From the NCBI RefSeq assembly GCF_900021165.1, contig NZ_FCOQ01000031.1:78076-127948 (forward strand): a DNA stretch of 49,873 nt, written 5' to 3'. This stretch comes from Paenibacillus phocaeensis (GTDB lineage: Bacteria > Bacillota > Bacilli > Paenibacillales > Paenibacillaceae). Both the position numbers and the translations under genes were made by a program. This document shows, one piece after another, positions 37,924-47,928 of the stretch. The stretch's first letter is position 1; every line of letters begins with the position of its first letter. Below the pieces are notes generated by a model. The model was given only the letters and a program-made list of their open reading frames with translations. It searched no databases and had not been told where the DNA came from.

Positions 37924-39138
37924 ATGGAGACAAATCATACTGCTGCCAGCAAGCCGGTTTCAAGCTGGATTCTGTTCTTGTTAGCCGTCGCTTGCGGACT
38001 TATCGTTGCCAATCTGTATTATTCCCAAACTCTGGTCGGACCGATCAGCGCCGCCACAGGATTAACTTCCGGAGCCGCGGGATTAATCGTCACTCTCACA
38101 CAAATCGGGTATGTACTCGGTCTGTTGTTCATCGTTCCGCTTAGCGACATCGTGGAAAACCGCCGTCTCGTGGTTCTATTCCTGATCGTAGCATTCTGCG
38201 CCTTGGTGACGGCATCCTTCGCTTCAAGCGCACCTTTATTCCTCGTCGCATCTTTAATTATCGGTATCGGGTCCGTGGTTGCGCAAATTCTGGTGCCTTA
38301 TGCGACCTATTTAGCACCGGGACCCAATCAGGGCCGGGTAGTCGGCAACGTCATGAGCGGACTTCTGCTCGGGATCATGTTCGCCCGTCCCGTAGCCAGC
38401 TTCATTGCCGGCCTGTGGAAGTGGCAGGCGGTATTCGCCTTATCCGCCGGGGCTATCGCGCTTTTAGCGATTTTATTGTACCGGGTGCTTCCCGAACGCA
38501 AGCCGGAACCCTCCTTAAGTTACAGTAAATTGATCGCCTCTTTGGGATCCTTATTGAAAAACACGCCGGCCCTTCGCCGCCGCGCTGCTTATCAAGCTTG
38601 CCTGTTCGGCGTTTTCAGTCTCTTTTGGACCGTAGTTCCGCTGCATTTGGCGGACGAATTCGGCATGACGCAGCAGGGGATCGCCTGGTTCGCGCTGGCT
38701 GGCGTAGGCGGCGCCGTTGCCGCGCCGATTGCGGGAAGACTCGCGGATCGAGGCTGGACCCGATTCTTGACCGGATTGGCCATAGGGGTGGCCGCTTTAT
38801 CTTTCGTCCTGGCCCATTTCGTTCACGGCCATTCGACGATCGCCCTTATCCTGCTCGTACTAGCTGCGATTTTGCTCGATATGTCCGTCTCGGGAAATCT
38901 GGTGCTTGGACAGCGGGTGGTTTATTCCCTGGGCAATGAAGCCAAAGGACGCCTCAACGGATTATTTATGGCCATCTTTTTCATTGGCGGGGCAATAGGA
39001 TCGTCATTAGGCGGCTGGTCCTATGCCCACGGCGGTTGGAGTACCGCCTCCCTGATCGGCATCTTTGTTCCGCTGCTTGCTCTGGTCTACTTTTTTACCG
39101 AAAATAGAACCGATCTGAAGAAGGGGGTTGCCCCCTAA
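37924..39138 (+). CDS. MFS transporter, probable drug or metabolite efflux
   Basis: 404 residues with twelve predicted membrane helices. The intracellular loop 2-3 motif is present (FIVPLSDIVENRRLVVLF), and the first helix reads CGLIVANLYYSQTLVGPI, as in YgaY-type exporters of the major facilitator superfamily. The ATG follows AGGAGG. It is divergent from, and surely controlled by, the TetR repressor. Substrate unknown. The 187 bp after the stop hold no gene that I can support. Confidence 0.94.
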   Translation: METNHTAASKPVSSWILFLLAVACGLIVANLYYSQTLVGPISAATGLTSGAAGLIVTLTQIGYVLGLLFIVPLSDIVENRRLVVLFLIVAFCALVTASFASSAPLFLVASLIIGIGSVVAQILVPYATYLAPGPNQGRVVGNVMSGLLLGIMFARPVASFIAGLWKWQAVFALSAGAIALLAILLYRVLPERKPEPSLSYSKLIASLGSLLKNTPALRRRAAYQACLFGVFSLFWTVVPLHLADEFGMTQQGIAWFALAGVGGAVAAPIAGRLADRGWTRFLTGLAIGVAALSFVLAHFVHGHSTIALILLVLAAILLDMSVSGNLVLGQRVVYSLGNEAKGRLNGLFMAIFFIGGAIGSSLGGWSYAHGGWSTASLIGIFVPLLALVYFFTENRTDLKKGVAP

Positions 39139-39325
39139 GCGACAGCTGTTCCGTCTACGGCTTACCGCCAGGTTCAAGGAAACGTTCGCCGATGCGCTCG
39201 ATGTTATCGGTTGGCCGGCTCCGGATCGAATGTAAGCCAAACAGGCAGCCGAACTTCTCCCTGCTCGGCCAAGTGACGGATGAGGGGGGAGCGCTCGACT
39301 GCCACGGAACGGCCAGAGCACGCGT

Positions 39326-42187
39326 TTAATCGATGAAATTCAGGTAAACGAGCAGCCGTTTCAACATCACGGCGCTTTGGGCCCGAGTGGCCGTTGCCTT
39401 CGGGGCGAGAGTCGTTTCGTCCATGCCCTGAATCAGCCCCGCCGATAACAACCCCCGCATCGGCTCCTCAGCCCAACGCGCCAGGTTGGTTGCGTCGGGA
39501 AAACGTTCGAGCACTTCGGCTCCGGCGACCGGCAATTCACCTGCGAATTGGGCCGCGCGCGCCAGCATTGCCGCCATCTGCTCGCGGGTGATCGGCTGGT
39601 CCGGCCGGAACGTGCCGTCCGCGTAACCGCTGACCAACCCCGCCCGAACCGCAGCCGTTACGGAGTCCGCATACCACGCATCCGGGGACACGTCGTGAAA
39701 GGCGATTGCTGCGGGACGTGCGGCCAACCCGAGCGAACGCACCAGCATCGCCGCGAACTCGGCGCGGGTCACGCTGCCGTCCGGATCAAAAGCGCCGCCC
39801 CCTTTCCCGTCCACGATCAATTTGTCAGCAAGCCGTTCGACGTCCGCTCTTGACCAATGCCCCTCAAGATCGGCAAAAGTATGACCGATCCGAAGTACGG
39901 CGTACAGGCTGTCGTGAGGAGCCGAGAAAACGGCGTAAACGGCTTGATGCTCCTTGCGAAATACGGCAGGAACAAAGTGCAAGTGATGATCCGCATCCAC
40001 CCAAACCACGGTTGCGTTTGCCGGGGCAGTCTCCGTGTCCAGGCGGATCGTCCGTTCAAGATAATTGCCCCCGAAGTCGGCGATCACCTTACCGTCCACG
40101 TCCAGCGAAAATTCGACGGGATCGGCGAGCCCCTCGTAACCGTGCCCCCGGAAGGTCGTTAATACTTCCGAGAGATCATCCTCCGTCGCTTCCGCGATCG
40201 TAGTTGTCAAGGTTGATCCGCCACTCTCCCCGAACAGACGCAGCGGCAAGCTGTAGCTTCCCCGATTCGCGATGATCCGCAAGACGGCATTCGGTTGTAC
40301 CTGCAGGATATCGCGGAGCGTCTGCATCGGGAGATCCGTTTTGATCATCGGAGCTGCGGCTTGGATGATTTCTAGCTCTACCTCATCTGCGGCCGCAAAC
40401 AGCGCAGGCAGTTCGCTTCCATCCAATACGAATCGCTGCACGGCCCGGCCATCGCCGGCCTTTTCATCGATGACGGTAACGAGCAGATCCTGGCCGCCGG
40501 CCCTGATCTTAGCCTTTGCCGGTTGGTTGACGGGCGGAGGCGTCACCGGCGCAATCGGGCTTCCCGAGCTTCCGGATCCGCCCGATCCGCCCGATCCGCC
40601 GGAACCCGCAGGCGGGCTAGGCCGATCCTTCGGCTCCAGGTCGATCCGGCCGAGATCGATGCCGCCTCCCGCCGCAACCGTCACGTTTGCCGTCTGCGTC
40701 TTATATCCCGACGCGAGGAATTTCACCGCCTGTACGCCTACCGGCACATTCGTCAGCGTGAAGCTGCCGTCGGCGGCGGTCGTCTCGCTTATCCCGTAGG
40801 TATCAACCGTCACCGTTACCCCGGATAACGGGCTGTTGCCGATGCCGTAGACGGTACCGGTCACCGTGCCGTAGCCTGGCAACGAAGGTTCGACGACCGT
40901 TAAACGAAGCATTGCCGCTGCGGCAGCTCCCCCAGCATCGGTCACCGTAACTTCAACGTCAAAGCTGCCCGCTTCCCGCGGGGTTCCTTCCAGCATCCCC
41001 GTTGCGTCCAGGGCCAGCCCATCCGGCAGTCCGGTTGCTTGCCAGTTCAAGCCGCCTCCCGCCCCGTCGAAAGCCTCAAGCTGCTGCGCATAAGCCCTCC
41101 CTTGGTCGACCGCCGGCAAACTTTCGGTCAGTACCGCAGGACGCAAATAAGGAGTGCCGCCGTTCAACGCCGGATGCATCGTCCAAGTACTCGCAAAGTC
41201 CCAACCGGCATAAGTTGCGGCTTGGACCATTTCCGCCGTCGGATGCCCCTCGGCTTCGGCCGGGCCACCGTATGGGGCAGCGATGCCGTCGGACTGCTCC
41301 GTCTTTTCGATATCGAAATGCGAGCGGAGAACGCCGGCATTTTCCGAAGCCATCCCTACAACGCCGGCAACAAACGAATTCGGTCCCCCGGGTCCGCCGG
41401 ATACCTTGCCCGTCGCGTAGCTGTCAGCGATCGTGCCGTAAATCATAAAACCGGCCAGTCCGCCTGAGTAATAGACATACATGCCCGCTGACGACTGAAG
41501 CCCGATCGCGCCGGTGGCGTACGAATGCTCAATCAGCCCCGTGCCTAGCGAGCCGGCCAAACCGCCCGTATAAATATTTGCACCATACCCGCCCATAACG
41601 GCAGCTGCCGAGGAAGAGCCGGAAATGGTCGAATTGGTCGTGACACCGACCAGACCTCCGGTCGTATGGGTGTTTTCCCACACCGATGTGCCGGCGACGG
41701 ATCCCGTGACATGCGTAAACCGAATTTCCCCTCCATCGGTCAAAATGCCGGCTACGCCGCCGGTATTGGCCCCGCCGTTAATTTGAACGTCCAGCCGCAG
41801 ATGCTGCACGGTTCCGGTAAGGCTCCCGAAGAACCCGACGAGCTCATATTGCTTGGGATCGCTCCAATCGGCCTCGTTGATCTCCACGCTGGAGATACGG
41901 TGCCCCCGTCCGTCGAACGTACCGCTGAAGGGGGCGGTTCCGTTGCCGCCGAACGGGATCCAGGCATACCCATTGAGATCGATATCGCTCGTTAACCGGA
42001 TGTTCCGAGATACATAGTCGGTCTGATGCTGATTCATATAGACGAGCTGCTCCGCCGTAGATACGAGCACCCACCCGTCTACGACAGGCGGGGGCGCGGC
42101 ATCGGCCCGGGCCGACGGCGTCCCCCAGGGGAGGATTTGCACGGCGAGCAGAATAGCGGACAAGATAAGCGATAGGCGGCGTTTCAT
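39326..42187 (-). CDS. Large secreted SLH-anchored surface protein
   Basis: 953 residues. Signal peptide (about 1-29, ending SARADA); beta-helical GLUG-like region (about 60-330, repeated GGLAG and GVAG with SYATG); Ig-like putative domain (about 365-445, AYAQQLEAFDGAGGGLNWQA); CarboxypepD-regulatory-like domain (about 450-525); a Gly/Ser linker; a middle domain; then three SLH domains ending the protein (TFADLEGHW, FHDVSPDAWYADSV, FPDATNLARWAEEP). It should be exported and held on pyruvylated wall polymer. The ATG at 42185-42187 follows AAAGGAG. It is divergent from the STAND regulator. Role unknown; GLUG proteins are often adhesins. Confidence 0.93.
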   Translation of the reverse strand: MKRRLSLILSAILLAVQILPWGTPSARADAAPPPVVDGWVLVSTAEQLVYMNQHQTDYVSRNIRLTSDIDLNGYAWIPFGGNGTAPFSGTFDGRGHRISSVEINEADWSDPKQYELVGFFGSLTGTVQHLRLDVQINGGANTGGVAGILTDGGEIRFTHVTGSVAGTSVWENTHTTGGLVGVTTNSTISGSSSAAAVMGGYGANIYTGGLAGSLGTGLIEHSYATGAIGLQSSAGMYVYYSGGLAGFMIYGTIADSYATGKVSGGPGGPNSFVAGVVGMASENAGVLRSHFDIEKTEQSDGIAAPYGGPAEAEGHPTAEMVQAATYAGWDFASTWTMHPALNGGTPYLRPAVLTESLPAVDQGRAYAQQLEAFDGAGGGLNWQATGLPDGLALDATGMLEGTPREAGSFDVEVTVTDAGGAAAAAMLRLTVVEPSLPGYGTVTGTVYGIGNSPLSGVTVTVDTYGISETTAADGSFTLTNVPVGVQAVKFLASGYKTQTANVTVAAGGGIDLGRIDLEPKDRPSPPAGSGGSGGSGGSGSSGSPIAPVTPPPVNQPAKAKIRAGGQDLLVTVIDEKAGDGRAVQRFVLDGSELPALFAAADEVELEIIQAAAPMIKTDLPMQTLRDILQVQPNAVLRIIANRGSYSLPLRLFGESGGSTLTTTIAEATEDDLSEVLTTFRGHGYEGLADPVEFSLDVDGKVIADFGGNYLERTIRLDTETAPANATVVWVDADHHLHFVPAVFRKEHQAVYAVFSAPHDSLYAVLRIGHTFADLEGHWSRADVERLADKLIVDGKGGGAFDPDGSVTRAEFAAMLVRSLGLAARPAAIAFHDVSPDAWYADSVTAAVRAGLVSGYADGTFRPDQPITREQMAAMLARAAQFAGELPVAGAEVLERFPDATNLARWAEEPMRGLLSAGLIQGMDETTLAPKATATRAQSAVMLKRLLVYLNFID

Positions 42188-42344
42188 GAGCGAATTGCTC
42201 CTTTCTATCATCCAAAATATTAATTACTAGAAAAGAAGAATTACAACAACTGCCGAAACCATTTATAGTGTAAACTAGTAACGTCTCTCTCATGTTTCAT
42301 ATATGTTTCAAATTTTAATAAACATCCTGCAGGGAGTGATCGCT

Positions 42345-44450
42345 TTGCAATCGATACCGTCAAACGACCGGTTCGTACCGGGCCGACGAATCGTCGGCTT
42401 CGCCAAGGAACTGGCCGGCTTCAAGCAATGGCTGGCCGATCCCAGCCCGGCCTTGCGTATTTTTTCCGTTTCGGGAATCGGCGGCATCGGCAAGACAACG
42501 TTGCTGTTGGAAATGGCGCAGGCGGCGTCCCATGCATCCGTGCTTACCCTTTGGTTGGACGGACAAAGCGAGCTGGCGACATCGGGCAGTTTCTTATCCG
42601 GGCTCGAAACCAGCCTGGAAAGCGAATACGGCAGGCAACGGAAGCCGGAACTTCCCCAGCTCTCCTTCGTGATCGAAGAATTGACCCGGCAACGCTCCGT
42701 GTTGCTGATCGATAATTGCGAACGTCTGGCAGGCATAGAGGGATGGCTGATGTCCAGCTTCCTGCCGAGGCTGACAGACGCCGGGGTTCTGTTCGTCATG
42801 GCTTCGCGCAACGGCCTCCCGGTCAAATGGCATACCAGTCCCTATTGGGGGCATCGAATCCGGACGTTTCCACTAACGTTATTATCGCGCGAGGAAGTGC
42901 TTGACTATTTGCGCGGCAGCGGCTTGAAAGAGGAGTTGCAGAAGGAAATCGCCCGCAAAACCGAAGGCCTTCCACTGCTCCTTGCGATGACCGTCGAATG
43001 GCTTCATTCCCGGCAGGACAATCCCCTTACCGACTTCGCAGAGCTCCCGGGCAAATTAAGCGCCGAAATTTTGCGGGAAGCGGCTTATCCGGATTTATAT
43101 CCGGCTTTGGCGGCATTATCGCTGCTGCCGGCAGCGGACCAGGCGACGCTTAATCGTTTGTTGGATCGGCCGCTGGATGCAGCCGGCTACCATGCCCTCG
43201 GCCATTTATCGTTCGTTCGCCAAACGGCCTACGGGTTGACGCTTCATCATGTGATCGCCGGGCTGATGCGGGACGATTACGCCCGGAGGGATGCGGATCG
43301 ATTCCAAAGCCGGCGGCATCAAGCATTTCGCTTGTTGGCGGAGCAATTCCATTCCGCGGAACCCCGGCGGCAAAGAGGGATCGCTGCCCACATTTTGGAG
43401 CTGTATCGCGAATATCTGCCGTCTGCCCATGCGTACGCCGATTTCTCTACCGCGCTGAATCCGGGGACTTATCTTCCTTTTCGCCCGGAAGACCTCGGCG
43501 ACCTCCAGCAACTGCTAGCGGCGGCGATTTCGCCAACGAACTGGCAATCGGAGTTGGTCACCGCCGGAGATTACCCTGCCTTGCTGGACGAAATTGCCCG
43601 GCACAGCCCGGAAGGCATCTGTATCGTGCGCGACGATTCCGGAGCGCCGCTGGCTTTCTGCGCCGGCTTCTGGCTGCATGGCGCAACTCTGCCTCTGCTG
43701 GAGCGGTATGCTCCCGGCTTTCTTCCTTTATTGGGAGAGGAGGAGAACGGACTCCGAACCCTCCCCCGAGAGTCTGCCGATTCCCTCTGCGTGCTGCTGG
43801 CCGCCGTCGACGTCCGGCATCCCTTATACGGACCGGAGGAATTGGGCGCGCTGCTGATGCGGCAATGGTTGATCGAGATGACCAGCGGGCTTCGGGGAAT
43901 TATGATTACGGCCGATCCGCAGTTGAACGGGCTCTTCCGAATTCTTGGCTTTCAGCAAACGGGACGGATCAAGCCGAGCGGCACCGAGGGGGAAGGCGAG
44001 TTGACGCGTTGGGAGCTGGATTTCAGGCACCAAGCGTTCGACAAATGGGTGAAGGAAATTATCCGCCAAACCGGACCGGCGGCAGTTGCGGCCATCTCGC
44101 GAAGCGAATCCCTTGCGGCACTTGATGGAAAAGCGGTGAAGCGAATCCTGGAGCTGCTGTTTCACAGCGAAGAATTGGAGCGGTTCTCGCCTGTGCGGGA
44201 TTCGGGAATGAGCGCAGCCGTCGTGCAGACTTGCGTGCAGGAGATTTTGACGGCCTCAGACGCGGCCTATCCGCTGACGCAGCTGGATCAGAGCATTCTT
44301 AGAGCCGTTTATTTGCAAAAGAACCGGAACAAAAACCAGCTGGCGGACGATTTTCACATGAGCCGGACGACGTTCTACCGTCATACGCTTCAAGCTTTGG
44401 ACCGCTTGGGACATGTGCTGTCGCGAGCCCTTTCCGATGTTCGCGGTTAG
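42345..44450 (+). CDS. STAND-type ATPase regulator with acetyltransferase-like and HTH regions
   Basis: 701 residues. Walker A GIGGIGKTT (44-52), Walker B SVLLIDNCE (118-126) and FVMASRNGLP (150-159) mark an NB-ARC/STAND-type NTPase, followed by helical repeats. Residues about 430-560 resemble a GNAT fold (CIVRDDSGAPLAFCAGFWL, RGIMITADPQLNGLFRILGFQQTG). The C-terminal 50 residues look like a helix-turn-helix (NQLADDFHMSRTTFYRHTLQALDRLGHVL). The TTG at 42345 is chosen because GGGAG precedes it; an ATG 14 codons upstream has no ribosome site. By analogy with MalT it may control the sugar transporter that follows. This domain combination is not one I know by name. Confidence 0.78.
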   Translation: MQSIPSNDRFVPGRRIVGFAKELAGFKQWLADPSPALRIFSVSGIGGIGKTTLLLEMAQAASHASVLTLWLDGQSELATSGSFLSGLETSLESEYGRQRKPELPQLSFVIEELTRQRSVLLIDNCERLAGIEGWLMSSFLPRLTDAGVLFVMASRNGLPVKWHTSPYWGHRIRTFPLTLLSREEVLDYLRGSGLKEELQKEIARKTEGLPLLLAMTVEWLHSRQDNPLTDFAELPGKLSAEILREAAYPDLYPALAALSLLPAADQATLNRLLDRPLDAAGYHALGHLSFVRQTAYGLTLHHVIAGLMRDDYARRDADRFQSRRHQAFRLLAEQFHSAEPRRQRGIAAHILELYREYLPSAHAYADFSTALNPGTYLPFRPEDLGDLQQLLAAAISPTNWQSELVTAGDYPALLDEIARHSPEGICIVRDDSGAPLAFCAGFWLHGATLPLLERYAPGFLPLLGEEENGLRTLPRESADSLCVLLAAVDVRHPLYGPEELGALLMRQWLIEMTSGLRGIMITADPQLNGLFRILGFQQTGRIKPSGTEGEGELTRWELDFRHQAFDKWVKEIIRQTGPAAVAAISRSESLAALDGKAVKRILELLFHSEELERFSPVRDSGMSAAVVQTCVQEILTASDAAYPLTQLDQSILRAVYLQKNRNKNQLADDFHMSRTTFYRHTLQALDRLGHVLSRALSDVRG

Positions 44451-44494
44451 GGATGGCGCACTCGCCGAAGCCGCGAATCCTATATATGCAATGT

Positions 44495-44530
44495 AATAAG
44501 GCGCGACCGGGCAACCGGCCGTGCCTTATT
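44495..44530 (+). terminator. Hairpin after the STAND gene
   Basis: AATAAGGC and GCCTTATT flank an inner CCGG/CCGG stem. Only a short T-rich tail follows. It separates the regulator from the transporter operon; the remaining gap to 44738 shows no gene. Confidence 0.6.
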
Positions 44531-44738
44531 GCATTCGAAAGGTCCGAGGCGCCAAGCGGAGAATCCTGCCTTCAGCACGACCGATTCACCCGCCATTTTT
44601 TCGGGGCAAATTTTGAATAAATTGTGCCTTCGCCAAGTATGTTTTACTGGAAGGATTGAAAGCGGATACAACGTGAGGTCTTTCACAACCGCAAAGAGTT
44701 CCGAATCCAACGGGTACCGAAACCAGGGAGGGATCAAC

Positions 44739-46118
44739 ATGTCATTCAGGAAAAAAAGAAGTTGGGCCATCGCTTCCGTTTTGTTGTGCACGGCTTTAGT
44801 CGGTTCACTGCTGGCCGGGTGCTCCGGTTCCGGAGAGAAGTCCGGCAGTTCGGGGAAAACGACGATTACGGTGACGTACCGCGATGACGGCGCCGGGGAG
44901 AAGGGCTCGCTGTACCGTTGGCTGACGGAGATCGCCGCCGACTATCCAAACCAAGAGGTCGAGATCAAACCCGCGCCGATCCAAGCGTCCGAAGGCGATT
45001 ACTTCGCCAAGATCGCATTGGCTTTGAAGTCCAAGGATACCGCGCCGGATATCGTAACGGAGGATACGTTTATTCTCAATTCCGACGCCAGCGCCGGATA
45101 TCTGGAGCCGCTGGACGAGCGGCTGAAGGGATGGGAGGACTGGACGAACGGCTCCTTCATCGAAGCGATGAAGAAGGGGGTCACCGCCAGCGACGGCAAG
45201 GTATACGGCGTACCGTACAATACCGATTCGCGGGGCCTTTGGTACAACAAGGAGATTTTCAAGCAGGTCGGCCTTCCCGAGGAGTGGGTTCCGAAGAATT
45301 GGGAGGAAGTGCTGGATGCGGCCCGGACGGTCAAGGAAAAGGCGCCGGATATCGTCCCGATCTGGATGAACATGGGCAAGGCAACCGGCGAGGCCACTTC
45401 GATGCAGACGTACGAAATGCTCTTGTACGGCACCGGCGAACGGCTCTATGACGACGCGAGCGGCAAATGGATCATCCAGAGCCAGGGCATATTGGACGCG
45501 TTAGGATTTGTGGAAACCGTGAATAAGGAAAAGCTCGGTCCACCGCTTTCCAAGGTTCTCAACGGGCAGGCCGGGAATACGTCCTCCCGCGAATATTTGC
45601 CGCAAGGCAAGCTGGCCATCTCCCTCGACGGCTCCTGGATCACCGGCAACTATCTCGATTCCGGCGCTTCTCCTTGGCCGGAGTACAAGGACGTGCTGGG
45701 CTTTGCCCCCATGCCGACGAGCCAAGGGCAAGCGCCGGGTTCGATCACCCTCGCCGGAGGTTGGGCGCTGTCGATCCCAAGCAATGCCAAGCATAAAGAC
45801 GAAGCCTGGGAGTTTATCAAATATGCCTTAAACAAAGAAAACAGCCAGAAGCTCGTCCTGGCCTCGGGCAATATTACGGTACGGGCCGACGTCGCCAAAG
45901 ACCCGGAATACACCAAAATGCCGTTTAACGAAATCGCTACGGAATATCTGCAGAATGCCGAGTTCCGTCCGGCGCAGGATAAATACCCGGAAGTATCGAC
46001 GCAAATCCAGACCATGGTTGAATCCGTAGCCACAGGGACCTCTCCTGCGGACGCAGCCCAGAAGTACGCACAGGACGTCACCCGTATCGCAGGCGAGGAC
46101 GCCGTCATCCAGAAATGA
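44739..46118 (+). CDS. Substrate-binding lipoprotein of the third CUT1 system
   Basis: 459 residues with lipobox SLLAGC (Cys28) and a family-1 binding fold (DIVTEDTFILNSDA, GVPYNTDSRGLWYNKEIFKQVG, ITLAGGWALSIPSNAKHKDEAWEFIKYAL). The ATG at 44739 follows GGGAGG. It leads an operon with two permeases (gaps of 64 and 23 bp). It is distant in sequence from the binding proteins of the glycan locus, so it likely serves another sugar. The upstream STAND regulator is its probable control protein. Confidence 0.94.
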   Translation: MSFRKKRSWAIASVLLCTALVGSLLAGCSGSGEKSGSSGKTTITVTYRDDGAGEKGSLYRWLTEIAADYPNQEVEIKPAPIQASEGDYFAKIALALKSKDTAPDIVTEDTFILNSDASAGYLEPLDERLKGWEDWTNGSFIEAMKKGVTASDGKVYGVPYNTDSRGLWYNKEIFKQVGLPEEWVPKNWEEVLDAARTVKEKAPDIVPIWMNMGKATGEATSMQTYEMLLYGTGERLYDDASGKWIIQSQGILDALGFVETVNKEKLGPPLSKVLNGQAGNTSSREYLPQGKLAISLDGSWITGNYLDSGASPWPEYKDVLGFAPMPTSQGQAPGSITLAGGWALSIPSNAKHKDEAWEFIKYALNKENSQKLVLASGNITVRADVAKDPEYTKMPFNEIATEYLQNAEFRPAQDKYPEVSTQIQTMVESVATGTSPADAAQKYAQDVTRIAGEDAVIQK

Positions 46119-46182
46119 CGGGTTGCGTCCGAATTCTAAATAACTAGCGGCAAAGCATTGCCTTCCGGAAGGAGAACAAACC

Positions 46183-47070
46183 ATGAGCAGCATAACGGCT
46201 GAAGGTTATTCCAATAAACGAAACACGTATGCGTGGCTGTATTTCATGCTCCCTTCGATTGCGATAATGCTGGTGTTTTTTATCTATCCGGTCTTTCTGA
46301 CCTTCTTCTATTCGTTTACGAATCTCGCTTTAACGGGAGAATCCGCCAGAGAGCTGAAATTCGTCGGGTTCGACAACTATCTCCATATGTTCAAGGATCC
46401 CACGGTGAAAATCAGCATCTGGAACACCTTAATCTTCCTGTTCGGCTCCGCAGTGATCGGACAGCAGGTCTTGGGCTTCCTGATCGCCCTGCTCATGAAG
46501 CACAAGAATCGGACGTTCCGCCGGGTGATCGGCACGATCGTTCTGGCCGGCTGGGTCACCCCGGAAATTGTCTGCGCATTGTGCTTATACAGCTTCTTCG
46601 GCGATGAGGGCACCTTGAACTCGATCATCACCTCACTGGGGATTCCGGCGGTGACCTGGCTGTATACAGTGCCGATGCTGACGATTATTCTCGCCAACAT
46701 CTGGCACGGGACGGCCTTCTCGATGCTCGTCTTTCAAGCGGCGCTGGACGACGTGCCAAGCGAGGTGGAAGAAGCGGCGGTGGTTGACGGCGCCTCGCGG
46801 TGGCAGGTGCTGACCCGGATCATTATCCCTTATATTAAGGAGACGTTTACGACCAACATGATGCTGGTCACGTTGCAGACGCTCGGCGTCTTCGGATTAA
46901 TTTACGCCATGACCGGCGGCGGTCCGGGGACCTCCACCACCACGCTGCCGATCTTTATGTACAACCAAGCCTTCGTGAACTATCAACTGGGGTACGGGAC
47001 CGCGATCTCCTTGCTGCTGCTGCTGATTGGGGTCGTGCTCAGCTTGTTCTATACCCGCTCGTTGAAATAG
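46183..47070 (+). CDS. CUT1 sugar ABC transporter permease, MalF type (third system)
   Basis: 295 residues, six predicted membrane helices, EAA loop VEEAAVVDGASRWQVLTRIIIP and the late segment YAMTGGGPGTSTTTLP typical of MalF-type subunits. The ATG follows AAGGAG. It is the second gene of the operon. Confidence 0.95.
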   Translation: MSSITAEGYSNKRNTYAWLYFMLPSIAIMLVFFIYPVFLTFFYSFTNLALTGESARELKFVGFDNYLHMFKDPTVKISIWNTLIFLFGSAVIGQQVLGFLIALLMKHKNRTFRRVIGTIVLAGWVTPEIVCALCLYSFFGDEGTLNSIITSLGIPAVTWLYTVPMLTIILANIWHGTAFSMLVFQAALDDVPSEVEEAAVVDGASRWQVLTRIIIPYIKETFTTNMMLVTLQTLGVFGLIYAMTGGGPGTSTTTLPIFMYNQAFVNYQLGYGTAISLLLLLIGVVLSLFYTRSLK

Positions 47071-47093
47071 TCCAAGTGCAAGGAGACTTCCTT

Positions 47094-47927
47094 ATGAACG
47101 CAAAACAACGGAAAATCATCTACCGGATCATGCCCTATGCCATCCTGACCTTCATCGGAATCTGCTTCGTCTTGCCTTTGTTATGGGTGGTGGTTGCTTC
47201 CATTGACGCCAATGCCATGCAGACGCTGAAATTGCCGCATCGGGTCACGGCGGATAATTACATCGAGGTGATCACCAGCCGTGAGAACCAGCGCGCGTTC
47301 GTTATCGGCCTGATCATGTCGCTGGGGCAGGCGGTACTCGTCGTCATCCTGGCGTTGCTCGCCGCCTATCCGTTGTCCCGGTACCAGATGAAATACAAGA
47401 AGCCGTTTATGCTGACCATCCTGTTCATGACCTCCCTGCCGATCACTGCGGTGATGGTCCCGGTCTATCAGCTGTTTCTCAGCCTGAAGCTGTATGACCA
47501 GATCTTCGGCGTCATCCTGTTCTATGTAGCTTCCTCCATGCCGTACGGCATTTGGATGCTCAAGAACTTCATGGACTCCGTCCCTCTGGATCTGGAGGAA
47601 GCGGCCTGGGTCGACGGAGCTTCCGTATTTACGGGCATTCGCAAAGTCGTTGCACCGCTGATGGTGCCGGGGATCTGCACCGTGGCGATCTTCACTTTCT
47701 CCGGCAGTTGGGGCAACTTCTTCGTCCCTTACATTTTGCTGCAAAATCCGGAGAACTTTCCGGCGTCCCTGAAGCTGTATCAATATTTCGGCCAATACGG
47801 GATGATTGAATACGGCAATCTTGCCGCCTTCTCCATCCTGTACGCGGTCCCCTCCATCGTGCTCTATATTCTGTCCCAGCGATTTATGTCCAAGGGGTTC
47901 GGTCTGCAAGGGGGAACCAAGGGGTAA
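47094..47927 (+). CDS. CUT1 sugar ABC transporter permease, MalG type (third system)
   Basis: 277 residues with six predicted membrane helices and the EAA loop LEEAAWVDGASVFTGIRKVVAP. It ends in RFMSKGFGLQGGTKG, a variation on the MalG-type tail. The ATG at 47094 follows AAGGAG 23 bp past the MalF-type stop. No ATPase follows, so an MsmX-like subunit encoded elsewhere is assumed. Confidence 0.95.
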   Translation: MNAKQRKIIYRIMPYAILTFIGICFVLPLLWVVVASIDANAMQTLKLPHRVTADNYIEVITSRENQRAFVIGLIMSLGQAVLVVILALLAAYPLSRYQMKYKKPFMLTILFMTSLPITAVMVPVYQLFLSLKLYDQIFGVILFYVASSMPYGIWMLKNFMDSVPLDLEEAAWVDGASVFTGIRKVVAPLMVPGICTVAIFTFSGSWGNFFVPYILLQNPENFPASLKLYQYFGQYGMIEYGNLAAFSILYAVPSIVLYILSQRFMSKGFGLQGGTKG

Positions 47928-47928
47928 T

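Noticed and set aside
39139..39325. Gene relic between the MFS and SLH genes
   Set aside because: A short minus-strand frame reads AVERSPLIRHLAEQGEVRLP before stopping, but I could not link it to any family, so no pseudogene is claimed.
42303..42344. ATG start for the STAND protein
   Set aside because: No ribosome site precedes 42303, while GGGAG lies at the right distance before the TTG at 42345.
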